Shown: positions 1-10,546, counted from the stretch's first letter. The stretch: 44,424 bases of DNA from Pseudomonadota bacterium (GCA_018240585.1 JAFEFM010000453.1:1-44424); one strand, 5' to 3'. A program made the numbers and translations. Notes: a model not told the origin generated them from the letters alone.

Positions 1-53
1 GCACCTACGCCTGATTTCGAGTCAGGTACATTCGACCACTCTGCCACCTCTCC
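1..53 (-). tRNA. tRNA-Ser(CGA), 3' part cut off by window edge
   Basis: Read on the minus strand, the sequence opens with GGAGAGGTGGCAGAG, a typical serine tRNA acceptor and D-arm start. An anticodon stem CCTGA/TCAGG encloses the 7-nt loop CTCGAAA, giving anticodon CGA, which reads UCG. The sequence leaves the window inside the long variable arm, so the T arm and acceptor 3' strand are not seen. A TATAAT element lies 15-20 nt upstream. Confidence 0.93.
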
Positions 54-67
54 GCTCGAAGGTCGGC

Positions 68-95
68 ATTATAGGGGAAGTTTTGGAAAAGTGAA
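68..95 (-). promoter_or_regulatory. Likely sigma70 promoter of tRNA-Ser
   Basis: On the minus strand a perfect TATAAT (68-73) is preceded, after a 16-nt spacer, by TTCACT (90-95), a 4/6 match to TTGACA. The predicted start of transcription falls a few bases before the tRNA 5' end at 53. This is a motif-based inference. Confidence 0.55.
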
Positions 96-99
96 CGGG

Positions 100-450
100 T
101 CATTCGCTTTTCGGCAGCATTTCCTCGTAGGCACGAACGGCTTCGGCCGCGTACATGAGGGCGGGGCCGCCGCCCATGTAGGTGCATACGCCCAGCGTTT
201 CCATCACCTGTTCGCGGGTCGCACCGAGCCTGATCAAGGCCTTGACGTGGAAGCCGACGCAGGCGTCGCAGCGCTGGGTCACAGCGATGGCCAGCGCGAT
301 CAGTTCCTTCTGCAGTTCGGACAGCGCCCCATCGTGCAGCGCGCCTTTCGCCATCGCGCTGAAGCCCTGCATCGTGTCGGGAATCTCCTTGCGCAGCGTG
401 CCCAGCGCGCGGGAGACGTCGGTGGTGATCTGGACGAAGGACTTGGACAT
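100..450 (-). CDS. Carboxymuconolactone decarboxylase (AhpD-like) family protein
   Basis: This 116-aa protein has the all-helical CMD/AhpD fold. Its hallmark is CDACVGFH near residue 62, the CxxC...H arrangement used as a redox-active disulfide in AhpD-type alkylhydroperoxidases. The helix KALIRLGATREQVMETLGV follows, as is usual for the family. Single-domain members of this size act as small peroxidases or are uncharacterised, and true gamma-carboxymuconolactone decarboxylase activity is unlikely because no protocatechuate genes are nearby. The ATG at 450 is preceded by GGAG. The gene lies between tRNA-Ser and folE2 on the same strand. Family assignment is firm; substrate is unknown. Confidence 0.88.
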   Translation of the reverse strand: MSKSFVQITTDVSRALGTLRKEIPDTMQGFSAMAKGALHDGALSELQKELIALAIAVTQRCDACVGFHVKALIRLGATREQVMETLGVCTYMGGGPALMYAAEAVRAYEEMLPKSE

Positions 451-568
451 CGCGAGACTCCGTACTTAAGTAAACGCTAATGCTACTCCGATGAAGCGCC
501 CTCGAAAAGTGCAACGGCGGCAGGCGCATGGGCGCGTGCCGCCGTCGGTGGCGTCCAGACGTCGCGGA

Positions 569-1378
569 TCAGGCTGGCTTGCGCTTGTCGCGCTCGATCA
601 GCGCGTAGGCCGAGTGGTTGTGGATCGACTCGAAATTCTCCGACTCGACGATGTAGGCGTCGATGCGGCTTTCCGCGTTCAGCAAGCCGGCGACGTCGCG
701 CACCATGTCCTCGACGAACTTCGGATTGTCATAGGCGCGCTCCGTTACGTACTTCTCGTCCGGGCGCTTGAGCAGACCATAGACCTCGCACGAGGCCTGG
801 CTTTCGATCAGTTGTACCGCGTCCTCGATCCACAGGTGGTCGTTGAGCACGGCCGTCACGGTGACGTGCGAGCGCTGGTTGTGCGCGCCGTAAGCGGAGA
901 TCTTCTTCGAGCAGGGACACAGGCTGGTCACCGGCACCACGAGCTTCATGGTAAAGACGTAGTCGCTGCCCTCGCGGATTTCACCGATGAAGGTGACCTC
1001 GTAGTCCATCAGGCTCCTGACGCCGGAAACCGGTGCGGCCTTGTTGATGAAATAGGGGAAGGTCATCTCGACGTGGCCGGTCTCCGCCTCGAGGCGCTTG
1101 ACCATCTCGCGCAGCATCGGTTCGAAGGACTCGACCGAGATCTCGCGCTCGTTGCCGTTGAGGATCTCGATGAAGCGCGACATGTGGGTGCCCTTGAAGT
1201 TGTGGGGCAGGCCGACATACATGTTGAAGCTGGCGACGGTGTGCTGCACGCCACCGCTCTTGTCGACGACTTTCACCGGGTGGCGTATCGACTTGATACC
1301 GACCTTGTTGATCGCGATCTGCCGGCTGTCCGCGCTGTTCTGCACGTCGGGCATCGCGCTGGCCACGGTGGCGTTCAT
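569..1378 (-). CDS. folE2: GTP cyclohydrolase IB (FolE2)
   Basis: FolE2 converts GTP to 7,8-dihydroneopterin triphosphate, the first step of folate (and, where present, queuosine or pterin) synthesis. The 269-aa product carries the family signature [10 protein letters not shown] (about residues 152-161) with its metal- and substrate-binding cysteine, GTHMSRF (63-69), and a C-terminal [11 protein letters not shown] segment. Length matches the COG1469 family. FolE2 differs from zinc-dependent FolE in accepting other divalent metals, so it often serves under zinc limitation; no convincing Zur box is visible upstream. It follows dxs (gap about 64 nt) on the same strand and may be cotranscribed with the isoprenoid genes. 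Confidence 0.96.
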   Translation of the reverse strand: MNATVASAMPDVQNSADSRQIAINKVGIKSIRHPVKVVDKSGGVQHTVASFNMYVGLPHNFKGTHMSRFIEILNGNEREISVESFEPMLREMVKRLEAETGHVEMTFPYFINKAAPVSGVRSLMDYEVTFIGEIREGSDYVFTMKLVVPVTSLCPCSKKISAYGAHNQRSHVTVTAVLNDHLWIEDAVQLIESQASCEVYGLLKRPDEKYVTERAYDNPKFVEDMVRDVAGLLNAESRIDAYIVESENFESIHNHSAYALIERDKRKPA

Positions 1379-1442
1379 GGGCGTGCTCTCTCTTTCGTTC
1401 GCAAAATCACGCCCAGGATCGTAACATTCCCGACAAAATTAC

Positions 1443-3305
1443 TCAACTATTGAGCTGGTCGACTCGCTCGATGGCAGCCAGGATGCCGGGCTTGTCGAGG
1501 CCGACCGAGGCGAGCAACTGCGCCTGGTCGCCGTGATCGATGAAGCGGTCGGGAAGGCCCAGGCGCAGCACGCGCGGTCGCGCGTGAAGCCCGTCCACGC
1601 AGCGCGACACCTCCGCGCCCACGCCGCCGATCACCGCGTTTTCCTCCAGCGTCACCAGCAGGTCGTGGCTGGCAGCGAGCTCGGCGACCAGCGCTTCGTC
1701 AAGCGGCTTGACGAAGCGCATGTTGGCCACCGTGGCGTCGATCGCCTCCGCCACGTCCATCGCCACGTCGACCAGGCTGCCGAAGGCCAGCAGGGCGATG
1801 CGTTGGCCATGGCGGCGGATCTCGCCCTTGCCGATGGGCAGCGCCGTCATCTCCTTCTGGGGCGTAACGCCGCCACCGCTGCCGCGCGGATAGCGCACCG
1901 CGCTGGGGCCATCGTGGCGTACCGCGGTGTAGAGCATCTGCCGGCACTCGTTCTCGTCCGCTGGCGCCATCACCACCATGTTGGGGATGCAGGCGAGGTA
2001 GGAGAGGTCGAAGGCGCCATGGTGCGTGGCACCGTCGGCGCCGACCAGGCCGCCGCGGTCGATCGCGAAAACCACCGGCAGGTTCTGCAACGCCACGTCG
2101 TGGATGAGCTGGTCGTAGCCGCGCTGCAGGAAGGTGGAATAGATCGCCACCACCGGCTTCAGCCCCTCACAGGCGAGACCGGCGGCGAAAGTCACCGCAT
2201 GCTGCTCGGCGATGCCCACGTCGTAGTAGCGGTCGGGGTACTCCTGCGCGAAGCGCACCATGCCGGAGCCTTCGCGCATCGCTGGCGTGACGCCGATGAT
2301 GCGCCGGTCGGCGGCGGCCATGTCGCACAGCCAGTCGCCGAAGACCTGGGTGTAGGTCAGCTTGCCGCCCCCCTTGCCGCTCTGGATGCCGGCGGTGTGG
2401 TCGAACTTCGACACGCCGTGGTAGAGCACCGGATCGGCTTCGGCCAGCTTGTAGCCCTGACCCTTGCGCGTGATCACGTGCAGGAATTGCGGCCCCTTGA
2501 GCTTCCTCAGGTTCTGCAGCGTGGGGATCAGCGCGTCCAGGTCGTGGCCGTCGATCGGACCGTAGTAATGGAAGCCGAACTCCTCGAACAGGGTGCCGGG
2601 CGCGATCATGCCCTTGGCGTATTCCTCGACCTTGCGCGCGAGCTCGGCGACCGGCGGCGCCATGCCAAGCACTTTCTCGCCGACGCGGCGCGCGGTGTTG
2701 TAGGTCGAGCCCGACATCATGCGAGCGAGGATCTTGGTGAGCGCCCCGACCGGCGGCGAGATCGACATCTCGTTGTCGTTGAGGATCACCAGCAGGTTGA
2801 TGCCGTCGATCTCGCCGGCGTTGTTCAGCGCCTCGAAGGCCATGCCTGCCGACATCGCGCCGTCGCCGATCACCGCGATCGCGTGGCGGTCCTCGCCGCG
2901 GTCGCGCGCGGCCACCGCCATGCCGAGGGCAGCCGAGATCGAGGTGGACGAGTGTGCGGTGCCGAACGTGTCGTACTCGCTTTCGCAGCGGCGCGGGAAG
3001 CCCGAGATGCCGCCCCAGTGGCGCAGGCCTCCCATCGCCTCGCGCCGGCCGGTGAGCACTTTGTGGCCATAGGTCTGGTGGCCCACATCCCACACGATGC
3101 GGTCCTGCGGCGTGTCGAAGACGTGGTGCAGCGCGATCGTGAGCTCGACCGTGCCGAGGTTGGACGACAGGTGGCCGCCGGTCTTCGACACCGATTCGAT
3201 CAGGAAGGCGCGCAGTTCGTCGGCGACGGTGCGAAGTTCGCGGCGCTCGAGTGCGCGAAGGTCGGCGGGGGAGCTGATGCGTTCCAGATGCGGGTAGCGG
3301 GACAT
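1443..3305 (-). CDS. dxs: 1-deoxy-D-xylulose-5-phosphate synthase
   Basis: Dxs condenses pyruvate and glyceraldehyde 3-phosphate into DXP, the entry step of the MEP isoprenoid pathway and a precursor for thiamine and pyridoxal phosphate. The 620-aa length is standard. Visible elements are the GGHLSSNLG segment (43-51), the thiamine diphosphate motif starting GDGAMSAGM (147-155) and ending NDNEMSI, and the transketolase catalytic glutamate in DVGIAEQHA (around 368). It lies 23 nt downstream of ispA, in an xseB-ispA-dxs operon layout common in proteobacteria. Confidence 0.98.
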   Translation of the reverse strand: MSRYPHLERISSPADLRALERRELRTVADELRAFLIESVSKTGGHLSSNLGTVELTIALHHVFDTPQDRIVWDVGHQTYGHKVLTGRREAMGGLRHWGGISGFPRRCESEYDTFGTAHSSTSISAALGMAVAARDRGEDRHAIAVIGDGAMSAGMAFEALNNAGEIDGINLLVILNDNEMSISPPVGALTKILARMMSGSTYNTARRVGEKVLGMAPPVAELARKVEEYAKGMIAPGTLFEEFGFHYYGPIDGHDLDALIPTLQNLRKLKGPQFLHVITRKGQGYKLAEADPVLYHGVSKFDHTAGIQSGKGGGKLTYTQVFGDWLCDMAAADRRIIGVTPAMREGSGMVRFAQEYPDRYYDVGIAEQHAVTFAAGLACEGLKPVVAIYSTFLQRGYDQLIHDVALQNLPVVFAIDRGGLVGADGATHHGAFDLSYLACIPNMVVMAPADENECRQMLYTAVRHDGPSAVRYPRGSGGGVTPQKEMTALPIGKGEIRRHGQRIALLAFGSLVDVAMDVAEAIDATVANMRFVKPLDEALVAELAASHDLLVTLEENAVIGGVGAEVSRCVDGLHARPRVLRLGLPDRFIDHGDQAQLLASVGLDKPGILAAIERVDQLNS

Positions 3306-3328
3306 GGGGGCGCCAGAAATGAACGGGG

Positions 3329-4240
3329 TCAGAACGTGCGATGCACGATGTAGTCGGCCAGCGTGCCGAGGCGGTTCGCGCGTGGCCCGAACGGCGCGAG
3401 GGCTGCGTGTGCGTCGGCCAGCATGTCGCGTGCGAGGCGGCGGGCTTCGTCGATGCCGAGCAGGCTGACATAGGTCGGCTTGTCGTTGTCGGCATCCTTG
3501 CCGGCCGTCTTGCCCAGCGTGGCGGTATCGGCGACCGCGTCGAGGATGTCGTCCACCACCTGGAACAGCAGGCCGACGAGTTTTGCGTAGTGATCGAGGC
3601 GGCGCAGGTCCTCGTCGGCGATTGGCATGCCGGCGCGCGCGCCGAGCAGCACCGACGCGCGGATGAGCGCACCGGTCTTGTGCACGTGCATGAACTCGAG
3701 TTCTTCGCGGCTGAGCTGCTTGCCTACCGACTCGAGGTCGATCGCCTGCCCCCCGGCCATGCCGCGCGATCCGGAAGCGCAGGCGAGCAGGCCGACCATC
3801 GCGAGCTGATCGGCCGGATTGTCGGCGAGCGGCGTCTCCGCGAGCACCTGGAGGGCGAGCGTCTGCAGCGCGTCGCCGGCCAGCAGGGCGGTCGCCTCGT
3901 CATATTCCACATGCACCGTGGGCTTGCCGCGCCGAAGCACGTCGTCGTCCATGCAGGGCATGTCGTCGTGCACAAGAGAGTAGGCGTGGATGAATTCCAC
4001 TGCGCATGCCAGCCGGTCGAGTCGCGTCGTCGGCGCGCCCGCGAGGTCGCCCGCCGCATGGACCAGCAGCGCGCGCACCCGCTTGCCGCCACCGAGCACT
4101 GCATAGCGCATCGCCGAATGCAGGCGCCGTGGGGCGATCGACGCGTCCGGGAGCAGGGCGGCGAGGGCGGATTCCGTGCCTTGCTGGATGCGTCCCATCC
4201 AGTCGGCGAAACCGCCGGGACCGTTGTCGTTGGTGCTCAT
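3329..4240 (-). CDS. ispA: Farnesyl diphosphate synthase (polyprenyl synthetase)
   Basis: IspA condenses IPP with DMAPP and then GPP to give farnesyl diphosphate for quinones, undecaprenyl phosphate and hopanoids. The 303-aa protein has the first aspartate-rich motif DDMPCMDDD (92-100) and the second, DDILD (230-234), plus [10 protein letters not shown] tyrosine five residues before the first motif (Y87) is the bulky residue typical of short-chain FPP synthases, so a long-chain product is unlikely. Its ATG overlaps the xseB stop by 4 nt, indicating translational coupling, and dxs follows directly. Confidence 0.96.
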   Translation of the reverse strand: MSTNDNGPGGFADWMGRIQQGTESALAALLPDASIAPRRLHSAMRYAVLGGGKRVRALLVHAAGDLAGAPTTRLDRLACAVEFIHAYSLVHDDMPCMDDDVLRRGKPTVHVEYDEATALLAGDALQTLALQVLAETPLADNPADQLAMVGLLACASGSRGMAGGQAIDLESVGKQLSREELEFMHVHKTGALIRASVLLGARAGMPIADEDLRRLDHYAKLVGLLFQVVDDILDAVADTATLGKTAGKDADNDKPTYVSLLGIDEARRLARDMLADAHAALAPFGPRANRLGTLADYIVHRTF

Positions 4241-4494
4241 GCGTTATCGCGCTCGCTGTCGGGCGGCGTGCCTTCGGGATGGAAATCGATCAACTGGTTG
4301 CCTTCGAGCTGCCGGACCCGCTGGTCCGCCTGGGCAAGCGTGTCCTGGCAGAACTTCAGCAGACCGACGCCACGCTGGTAGCGGGCAAGGGCGTCCTCGA
4401 GCGACAGGCTGCCTGCTTCCATGTCCTGGACGATGGCCTCGAGTTCGGCGACCGCGGCTTCGAATGACTTCGGTGAGGATGCCGGCTTTGGCAT
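4237..4494 (-). CDS. xseB: Exodeoxyribonuclease VII small subunit
   Basis: XseB is the small subunit of exonuclease VII, which degrades single-stranded DNA together with XseA; the large subunit gene is not in this window. The 85-aa product contains the typical helical region SFEAAVAELEAIVQDMEAG followed by SLEDALARYQRG and an acidic, disordered tail. It is the first gene of the xseB-ispA-dxs operon and overlaps ispA by 4 nt. No strong Shine-Dalgarno is visible ahead of its ATG. The next upstream gene is the divergent Rieske oxygenase. Confidence 0.95.
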   Translation of the reverse strand: MPKPASSPKSFEAAVAELEAIVQDMEAGSLSLEDALARYQRGVGLLKFCQDTLAQADQRVRQLEGNQLIDFHPEGTPPDSERDNA

Positions 4495-4606
4495 GGATCA
4501 ATATCGACGCGGCTAAAAAAGGGGGAAAATAACCGAATGGACGTCTGGCGGTCAAACGCGGGCTGCCTTACACTAACCCGTTTATTTTTCCGGCTTTCTG
4601 GTCGCA

Positions 4607-4622
4607 GAGAGGAGGTTCGGGG
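4607..4622 (+). promoter_or_regulatory. Strong ribosome binding site of the Rieske oxygenase gene
   Basis: GAGAGGAGG ends about 7 nt before the ATG at 4623, close to a perfect Shine-Dalgarno sequence. It fixes the start of the Rieske gene. It lies in the 128-nt divergent intergenic region shared with xseB, which must hold promoters for both directions; I could not identify these convincingly. Confidence 0.7.
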
Positions 4623-5729
4623 ATGTCCGACATTGCTTCCAAGACCCATCTGGCTCAGGCAGTTTCACAACTGCCGGTGTCCTGGTACTTCGATGAACAG
4701 GTTTTCGAACTGGAGAAGAAACTCCTCTTCGATGCCGGTCCGGGGTACGTCGGTCACGAGCTGATGGTACCGGAGGTCGGCAACTACCGCTCGCTCGAGT
4801 GGCTGGATCACTCCAAGCTGCTGTTTCGCACCGAAGCCGGTGTGCACCAGATGTCGAACATCTGCCGCCACCGCCAGGCCATCATGCTGCAGGGCAGCGG
4901 CACGACCGAGCACGTGGTGTGCCCGGTTCACCGCTGGACCTACGATCGCGAAGGGCAGCTCGTCGGCGCGCCGCACTTTGCCGAGAAGCCCTGCCTCGGT
5001 CTGAAGCGCGACCGGCTCGAGAACTGGCATGGCCTGCTGTTCAAGGGCCCGCGCTCGGCCAACGCCGACCTTGGCGGCATGCAGGTCGCGCAGGAGCTGG
5101 ATTTCACCGGCTACAAGCTCGACCGCGTGCAGATCCACGAGTGCAACTACAACTGGAAAACCTTCATCGAGGTGTACCTGGAGGATTACCACGTCGTGCC
5201 CTTCCACCCCGGATTGGGCAAGTTCGTGACCTGTGACGACCTGAGCTGGCAGTTCGGCGACTGGTATTCGGTGCAGCGTGTGGGGATCACCTCTCTCGCC
5301 AGGCCCGGTTCGCCCACCTATGCCCGCTGGCACAAGGCGGTGCAGGAGTACTACGGCGAGAAGAAGCCGGCGCACGGCGCGATCTGGCTCACCTATTACC
5401 CCAACATCATGGTGGAGTGGTATCCGCACGTGCTGGTGGTGAGTACGCTGATCCCGACGGACGTCAACAAGACCACCAACGTCGTCGAGTTCTATTACCC
5501 CGAGGATATCGTCGAGTTCGAACGCGAGTTCGTCGAGGCCGAGCAGGCCGCCTACATGGAAACCGCGATCGAGGACGACGACATCGGCGAACGCATGGAC
5601 CGCGGCCGCCTGGCGCTGATGAAGGAAGGGCGCAATGAAGTGGGGCCGTACCAGTCGCCCTACGAGGACGGCATGCAGCACTTCCACGAGTTCTACCGCC
5701 GGATTCTGGAGCCGCACATCGGCGCCTGA
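4623..5729 (+). CDS. Rieske non-heme iron oxygenase, alpha subunit
   Basis: The 368-aa protein has an N-terminal Rieske [2Fe-2S] domain with C81-x-H83 and C100-x2-H103 (CRHRQ and CPVHRW), then a catalytic domain with NWKTF (177-181) and the iron-binding YLEDYHVVPFHPG (H190, H195). It belongs to the ring-hydroxylating dioxygenase alpha-subunit superfamily, cytosolic enzymes that use O2 and electrons from a separate reductase. No beta subunit, ferredoxin or reductase gene is nearby, so the substrate cannot be read from context. It is transcribed away from xseB-ispA-dxs and converges on ispH. Its position among isoprenoid genes hints at an isoprenoid or quinone-related substrate, but that is only inference. 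Confidence 0.9.
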   Translation: MSDIASKTHLAQAVSQLPVSWYFDEQVFELEKKLLFDAGPGYVGHELMVPEVGNYRSLEWLDHSKLLFRTEAGVHQMSNICRHRQAIMLQGSGTTEHVVCPVHRWTYDREGQLVGAPHFAEKPCLGLKRDRLENWHGLLFKGPRSANADLGGMQVAQELDFTGYKLDRVQIHECNYNWKTFIEVYLEDYHVVPFHPGLGKFVTCDDLSWQFGDWYSVQRVGITSLARPGSPTYARWHKAVQEYYGEKKPAHGAIWLTYYPNIMVEWYPHVLVVSTLIPTDVNKTTNVVEFYYPEDIVEFEREFVEAEQAAYMETAIEDDDIGERMDRGRLALMKEGRNEVGPYQSPYEDGMQHFHEFYRRILEPHIGA

Positions 5730-5749
5730 GCCGCCCCCGGAATGGCAGA

Positions 5750-5783
5750 AGCCGGCTCGCCGCGACTTGAGCGGCGACCGGCT
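5750..5783. terminator. Strong hairpin between convergent Rieske gene and ispH
   Basis: AGCCGG (5750-5755) pairs with CCGGCT (5778-5783), and CGCCGC (5758-5763) pairs with GCGGCG (5771-5776) around a 7-nt loop, with one T-A pair between. The result is a 13-bp stem with a single bulge. It lies between converging genes, reaching the ispH stop codon, and fits a bidirectional transcription barrier. No T tract follows on either strand, so classical intrinsic termination is unproven. Confidence 0.5.
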
Positions 5784-6727
5784 CAGCGAACGTCCTGCAG
5801 TTCCTTCGGTAGCGGGAAGGTCACCTTCTCGGGCACGCCGTCGAGGTTGCGCACCGAGGCGCCGCTGAGTTCCTTCAGCCGCGCAATCACCTCAGCCACC
5901 AACACCTCCGGTGCCGACGCACCGGCAGTGACGCCGATCCGTCGCTTGCCCTCGATCCACACCGGATCGATGCCACCGGCATTGTCGATGAGGTACGCGG
6001 GCACGCCGCGCAGGGCCGCGACTTCGCGCAGGCGGTTGGAGTTCGAGCTGTTCCTCGAGCCGACCACGAACACCACGTCCGCGTGCGGCGTCATGAACTT
6101 GACCGCGTCCTGGCGATTCTGCGTCGCGTAGCAGATGTCGTCCTTCTTCGGACCGGCGATGTTCGGAAAGCGCGCGCGCAGCGCATCGACGATCGCCGCC
6201 GCGTCGTCCACCGACAGCGTGGTCTGCGTCACGTAGGCGAGCTTGTCCGGGTCCGCGACCTGCAGCGTCGAGACATCGGCCGGCGTCTCCACCAGATGGA
6301 TGCCGGTGGAGACCTGGCCCATCGTGCCTTCGACTTCGGGATGCCCCTTGTGGCCGATCATCACGATCTCGCGGCCCTGCTCGCGCATCCTCGAGACCTC
6401 GATATGCACCTTGGTCACCAGCGGGCAGGTCGCATCGAACACGCGCAGGCCGCGGCGCTCGGCCTCTTCGCGCACCGCCAGCGACACGCCGTGGGCAGAG
6501 AAGATCACCGTGTTGCCCGCCGGCACCTCGTCGAGTTCTTCGACGAAGACCGCGCCCTTGCTGCGCAGGTCGTCGACGACGAACTTGTTGTGCACCACCT
6601 CGTGGCGCACGTAGATCGGCGCGCCGAAGCGCTGCAGCGCGCGTTCGACGATCTCGATCGCACGTTCCACTCCGGCGCAGAAGCCGCGCGGGTTGGCGAG
6701 CAGGATTTCGTTTTGCTTGTCGGTCAT
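5783..6727 (-). CDS. ispH: 4-hydroxy-3-methylbut-2-enyl diphosphate reductase
   Basis: IspH performs the last MEP-pathway step, reducing HMBPP to IPP and DMAPP with a [4Fe-4S] cluster. The 314-aa protein shows the three cluster cysteines in [12 protein letters not shown] (C17), FDATCPLV (C101) and [10 protein letters not shown] (C199), and the substrate-binding HEVVHN, FSAHG and GHKGHPE segments. It is the last gene of the ribF-ileS-lspA-fkpB-ispH cluster, 28 nt after fkpB, with AGAGAG before the ATG. With dxs, ispD, ispF and ispA, this window holds much of the isoprenoid route. Confidence 0.98.
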   Translation of the reverse strand: MTDKQNEILLANPRGFCAGVERAIEIVERALQRFGAPIYVRHEVVHNKFVVDDLRSKGAVFVEELDEVPAGNTVIFSAHGVSLAVREEAERRGLRVFDATCPLVTKVHIEVSRMREQGREIVMIGHKGHPEVEGTMGQVSTGIHLVETPADVSTLQVADPDKLAYVTQTTLSVDDAAAIVDALRARFPNIAGPKKDDICYATQNRQDAVKFMTPHADVVFVVGSRNSSNSNRLREVAALRGVPAYLIDNAGGIDPVWIEGKRRIGVTAGASAPEVLVAEVIARLKELSGASVRNLDGVPEKVTFPLPKELQDVR

Positions 6728-6755
6728 TGCAGCTCTCTGTTGGCGTCGCGCAGCG

Positions 6756-7184
6756 TCAGACGACTCCGATCACTTCCACCTCGAAGCGGATGGATTTGCC
6801 GGCGAGCGGATGGTTGAAGTCGATCAGGGCCGATTCCGCGTCGATCTCGCGCACCAGGCCGGAGTAGCGCGAGCCGTCGGGCGCGGTGAACTCCATGACG
6901 CTCATCGGCTCGATGTCCTCGTCGGGCATGTGAGCGCGCTTGACGCGTTCGACGAGTTCGCTGCGGTGCGCGCCGAAGGCGTTCTCCGGCTCCAGTTCGA
7001 AGACGTGGTAACTGCCGACGGCAAGTCCGACCAGCAGCCTTTCCATGCCCGGTAGCATCTCGCCCGCGCCCAGTTGCAGCGTGGCGGGCGTCGATTCGAA
7101 AGTGCTGATCAGCGGCTGGCCGTTGGGCAGCGTGATGCGATAGTTGAGCGTGACGAGGCTGTTCGGTTCGACGGTCTGGCTCAT
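6756..7184 (-). CDS. fkpB: FKBP-type peptidyl-prolyl isomerase, SlpA/FkpB type
   Basis: This 142-aa cytosolic prolyl isomerase and chaperone has an FKBP half-domain split by an IF (insert-in-flap) domain. Visible segments are [27 protein letters not shown] and the end strand [16 protein letters not shown]. Length and architecture match FkpB of E. coli, encoded at the same place between lspA and ispH. The ATG overlaps the lspA stop by 4 nt, so translation is probably coupled. No signal peptide is present. Confidence 0.93.
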   Translation of the reverse strand: MSQTVEPNSLVTLNYRITLPNGQPLISTFESTPATLQLGAGEMLPGMERLLVGLAVGSYHVFELEPENAFGAHRSELVERVKRAHMPDEDIEPMSVMEFTAPDGSRYSGLVREIDAESALIDFNHPLAGKSIRFEVEVIGVV

Positions 7185-7735
7185 CTCATGTTCTCCGGTG
7201 TCGGTTCAGCCTTGGTTTCCCCGTTGCTGCGGAACTGGGCCCACAGCATCATGCCTACCCCCAGGGTGATGGCGGCGTCGGCAAGGTTGAAGGCAGGCCA
7301 GCCGTGACGGCCGGCGTGAAAATAGAGGAAATCGACCACTGCGCCGTGCATCAGCCGGTCGACCACGTTGCCGAGCGCCCCGCCGATGATCAGCGCGAAG
7401 GCGGCCGGCAGCAGGCGCTCGTCGCGATGGCGGTGCATCAGCGCCAGCAGCCAGCCGCTGATGACGACCGCGAGACCGGTGAAGAACCAGCGCTGCCAGC
7501 CGGAGTGATCGGCCAGGAAACTGAAGGCGGCACCGCGATTGAACACCAGCACCAGATCGAAGAAGGGCGTGACGGGAATGGCCTCGCCGAAACGCAGGCT
7601 TTCGAGCACCCACTGCTTGGTGAGCTGGTCCAGGATGCCGACCAGCAGGGCGAGCCCGAGCCAGGGCGCCATCGCGGCCGCAGCCGATTTCGCACGGCCG
7701 GTGGCGCGATGTTGGGACGGATTCGACTCAGGCAT
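7181..7735 (-). CDS. lspA: Lipoprotein signal peptidase (signal peptidase II)
   Basis: LspA removes the signal peptide from prolipoproteins in the inner membrane. The 184-aa product has four membrane segments and the two catalytic aspartates, D126 in GNVVDR and D153 in [17 protein letters not shown] (65-74) is also conserved. I start at ATG 7735 (MPESN), which overlaps the ileS stop by 8 nt; an in-frame ATG at 7756 lies further inside ileS and a later one gives MAPWLG, so the exact start is uncertain. The 3' end overlaps fkpB by 4 nt. Its substrates here include the lipoprotein encoded at 37775. Confidence 0.95.
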   Translation of the reverse strand: MPESNPSQHRATGRAKSAAAAMAPWLGLALLVGILDQLTKQWVLESLRFGEAIPVTPFFDLVLVFNRGAAFSFLADHSGWQRWFFTGLAVVISGWLLALMHRHRDERLLPAAFALIIGGALGNVVDRLMHGAVVDFLYFHAGRHGWPAFNLADAAITLGVGMMLWAQFRSNGETKAEPTPENMR

Positions 7736-10532
7736 GCGTACGCGTCTCGCCTTCACCGAACAGGTTGCTCACGCAGCGTCCGCACAGCGTCGCATGCTCG
7801 GCATGGTGGCCCACGCTGTCGACGTAATGCCAGCAGCGCTCGCATTTCTGCGCCGCGCTCGGGCTGGCGACGATGCGCTCGTCGTCGGCCGCAGCGACCT
7901 CCGCCAGGCTGGCGGCCGAGGTCATCGTGACGAAGCGCATGTCCTCGCCCAGGCTCGCCAGCGCGGTGTATTTGTCCGAGGTGAGCTGCAGCGCCAGTTC
8001 GGCCTGCAGCGACGAGCCGACCTTGCCTTCGGTGCGCAGCGCCTCGATCACCTTGAGGCCTTCGGCACGCACGCCACGTATCGTCTCCCAGCGCGCGATC
8101 AGGCCGGGCTCGCCTTCCTGCGATGGCAGCGCGTGGAAGGTGTGCAGCATGATGCTGTCGTCCTTGCCCGGATGCAGCACCGCCCAGGCTTCCTCGGCGG
8201 TGAACGACAGGATCGGCGCCATCAGCTTGAGCAGGGTCTGGGTGATGTGCCACAGCACGGTCTGCGCCGCGCGGCGCGGCAGGCTGCCGGCAGCGGTGGT
8301 GTACAGGCGGTCCTTCAGGATGTCGAGGTAGAAGGCGCCGAGGTCTTCCGCACAGAACACCTGCAGCGCCTGCACGATGCGGTGGAACTCCATCTTTGCG
8401 TAGTCGGCCTCGGCCTGCTGCGCCAGCTTGCGGGTGAACGCGAGCGCGTAGCGGTCGATGTCCAGCCACTGTTCGAGCGGCACCGCGTCCGCGTCGATAT
8501 CGAAATCGGCGGTGTTGGCGAGCAGGAAGCGCAGGGTGTTGCGGATGCGGCGATAGACTTCGACCACGCGGTCGAGGATCTCCTTGGAGATCGACAGCTC
8601 GCCCGAGTAATCGGTTGACGCCACCCACAGGCGCAGGATCTCGGCGCCCAGCTTGCCGGTGACTTCCTGCGGCACGACGACGTTGCCGAGCGACTTGCTC
8701 ATCTTGCGGCCCTGGCCGTCCACCGCGAAGCCGTGGGTCAGCAGGCTGCGGTAGGGCGCGTGGCCGTCGATCGCGCAGCCGGTGAGCAGCGAGGAATGGA
8801 ACCAGCCGCGATGCTGGTCGGAACCTTCCAGGTACATGTCGGCGCGCGGCCCTTCCGGATGGCCGTCGTTGTGCGACCCGCGCAGCACATGCCAGTGCGT
8901 GGTGCCGGAGTCGAACCAGACGTCGAGCGTGTCGGCGATCTTGTCGTACTGCGCCGCCTCGGCGCCGAGCAGCTCGGCGGCATCGAGCTTGAACCACGCC
9001 TCGATGCCTTCCTGCTCGACGCGCTTGGCGACTTCTTCCATCAGTTCGACGGTGCGCGGATGCAGCTCGCCCGTTTCCTTGTGCAGGAAGAAGGGAATGG
9101 GTACGCCCCAGTTGCGCTGGCGCGAGATGCACCAGTCCGGGCGGTTGGCGATCATGGCGTGGAGGCGGGCCTGGCCCCAGCCCGGATAGAACTTGGTCGC
9201 TTCCACCGCGCGCAATGCACGCTCGCGCAGCGTCGAGCCGTCGGCGGCGGGCCGGTCCATGCCGACGAACCACTGCGCGGTGGCGCGATACACCAGCGGC
9301 GTCTTGTGGCGCCAGCAGTGCATGTAGCTGTGGGTGATCTTGCCGTGCGACAGCAGCGCGCCGACTTCGGCCAGCTTGGCGACGATGGCCGGGTTGGCCT
9401 TCCAGATGTTCATGCCGCCGAAGAAGGGCAGGTCGGGCACGTACTCGCCGCCGCCCATCACCAGCGACAGGATCTCCTCGTTGCTGCGACCGTAGGCGCG
9501 CCACGCGTTGAAGTCGTCCACGCCATGCGCCGGGGACGAATGCACGATGCCGGTACCGGCATCCACGCCGACGTATTCGGCGAGATAGATCGGCGACACG
9601 CGATCGTAGAAGGGGTGGCGGAACTCGATGCGATCGAGCGCGGTGCCCGCGGCCGTGGCCACCACGGTCCCTTCGAGCTGGTAGCGTACGAGCGCACTGG
9701 CAACCAGGTCCTTCGCCAGCACCAGCAGCCGGTCGCCGGTGTCGACCAGCGCGTATTCGATGTCGGGATGCGCGTTCAACGCCTGGTTGGCAGGGATCGT
9801 CCAGGGCGTGGTGGTCCAGATCACCGCGGCGACGGGCTTGGTCAGCTCCGTCTTGCCGAAGGCGGCCGCCAGCCGGTCGGCGTGCGCTTCGGTGAGCGGG
9901 AAGGCGACGTCGATGGTCGGCGAGGGCTTGTCGGCGTACTCGACCTCGGCCTCGGCCAGCGCCGAGCCGCAGTCGAAGCACCAGTTCACCGGCTTCAGGC
10001 CCTTGAATACGTAGCCGTTCCGGGTCATCTCGGCCAGCGCGCGGATCTCGTTGGCCTCGTTGGCGAATTCCATCGTGCGGTAGGGGTTGTCCCACTCGCC
10101 AAGCACGCCGAGGCGGATGAAGTCGGCCTTCTGGATCTCGATCTGCTCCGCGGCGTAGGCGCGGCACAGCTCGCGCACCTTGTCGGCGGGCAGGTTCTTG
10201 CCGTGGGTCACTTCCACCTTGTGCTCGATCGGCAGGCCATGGCAGTCCCAGCCCGGCACGTAAGGCGCGTCGAAGCCGGCCAGTGTCTTCGAGCGCACGA
10301 TGATGTCCTTGAGGATCTTGTTCAGCGCATGGCCGATGTGCAGGCTGCCGTTGGCGTAGGGTGGGCCGTCGTGCAGCACGAACTTCGGCCGGCCGGCGCT
10401 GGCCTTGCGGATGCGCTGGTAGAGCTTCTTCTGCTGCCAGTCAGCGATCCAGTTCGGCTCGCGCTTGGGCAGGTCGCCGCGCATCGGGAAGGGCGTGTCG
10501 GGGAGATTGAGCGTCTTGCGGTAGTCAGCCAT
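7728..10532 (-). CDS. ileS: Isoleucyl-tRNA synthetase
   Basis: IleS charges tRNA-Ile and edits mischarged valine. The 934-aa class I synthetase has HIGH (65-68), the KMSKS loop ([10 protein letters not shown]), the editing domain, and a C-terminal zinc finger with CERCW and CGRC. I chose ATG 10532 (MADYRKTLN) because it matches the normal N-terminus; an in-frame ATG 39 nt upstream would add 13 atypical residues. It follows ribF with a 14-nt gap and overlaps lspA by 8 nt. Confidence 0.98.
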   Translation of the reverse strand: MADYRKTLNLPDTPFPMRGDLPKREPNWIADWQQKKLYQRIRKASAGRPKFVLHDGPPYANGSLHIGHALNKILKDIIVRSKTLAGFDAPYVPGWDCHGLPIEHKVEVTHGKNLPADKVRELCRAYAAEQIEIQKADFIRLGVLGEWDNPYRTMEFANEANEIRALAEMTRNGYVFKGLKPVNWCFDCGSALAEAEVEYADKPSPTIDVAFPLTEAHADRLAAAFGKTELTKPVAAVIWTTTPWTIPANQALNAHPDIEYALVDTGDRLLVLAKDLVASALVRYQLEGTVVATAAGTALDRIEFRHPFYDRVSPIYLAEYVGVDAGTGIVHSSPAHGVDDFNAWRAYGRSNEEILSLVMGGGEYVPDLPFFGGMNIWKANPAIVAKLAEVGALLSHGKITHSYMHCWRHKTPLVYRATAQWFVGMDRPAADGSTLRERALRAVEATKFYPGWGQARLHAMIANRPDWCISRQRNWGVPIPFFLHKETGELHPRTVELMEEVAKRVEQEGIEAWFKLDAAELLGAEAAQYDKIADTLDVWFDSGTTHWHVLRGSHNDGHPEGPRADMYLEGSDQHRGWFHSSLLTGCAIDGHAPYRSLLTHGFAVDGQGRKMSKSLGNVVVPQEVTGKLGAEILRLWVASTDYSGELSISKEILDRVVEVYRRIRNTLRFLLANTADFDIDADAVPLEQWLDIDRYALAFTRKLAQQAEADYAKMEFHRIVQALQVFCAEDLGAFYLDILKDRLYTTAAGSLPRRAAQTVLWHITQTLLKLMAPILSFTAEEAWAVLHPGKDDSIMLHTFHALPSQEGEPGLIARWETIRGVRAEGLKVIEALRTEGKVGSSLQAELALQLTSDKYTALASLGEDMRFVTMTSAASLAEVAAADDERIVASPSAAQKCERCWHYVDSVGHHAEHATLCGRCVSNLFGEGETRTHA

Positions 10533-10546
10533 GTCGGGATGTACCT

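Noticed and set aside
1379..1442. Zur box before folE2
   Set aside because: I saw no GTTATAATATAAC-like palindrome in this short gap.
1533..3353. 606-aa open frame opposite dxs
   Set aside because: It mirrors dxs, with His/Arg/Ala-rich composition and no domain. High GC makes stop codons rare on the antisense strand.
2167..3672. 501-aa minus-strand frame across ispA and dxs
   Set aside because: Frame-shifted copy of coding DNA in the same direction, with Arg-rich sequence and no domain.
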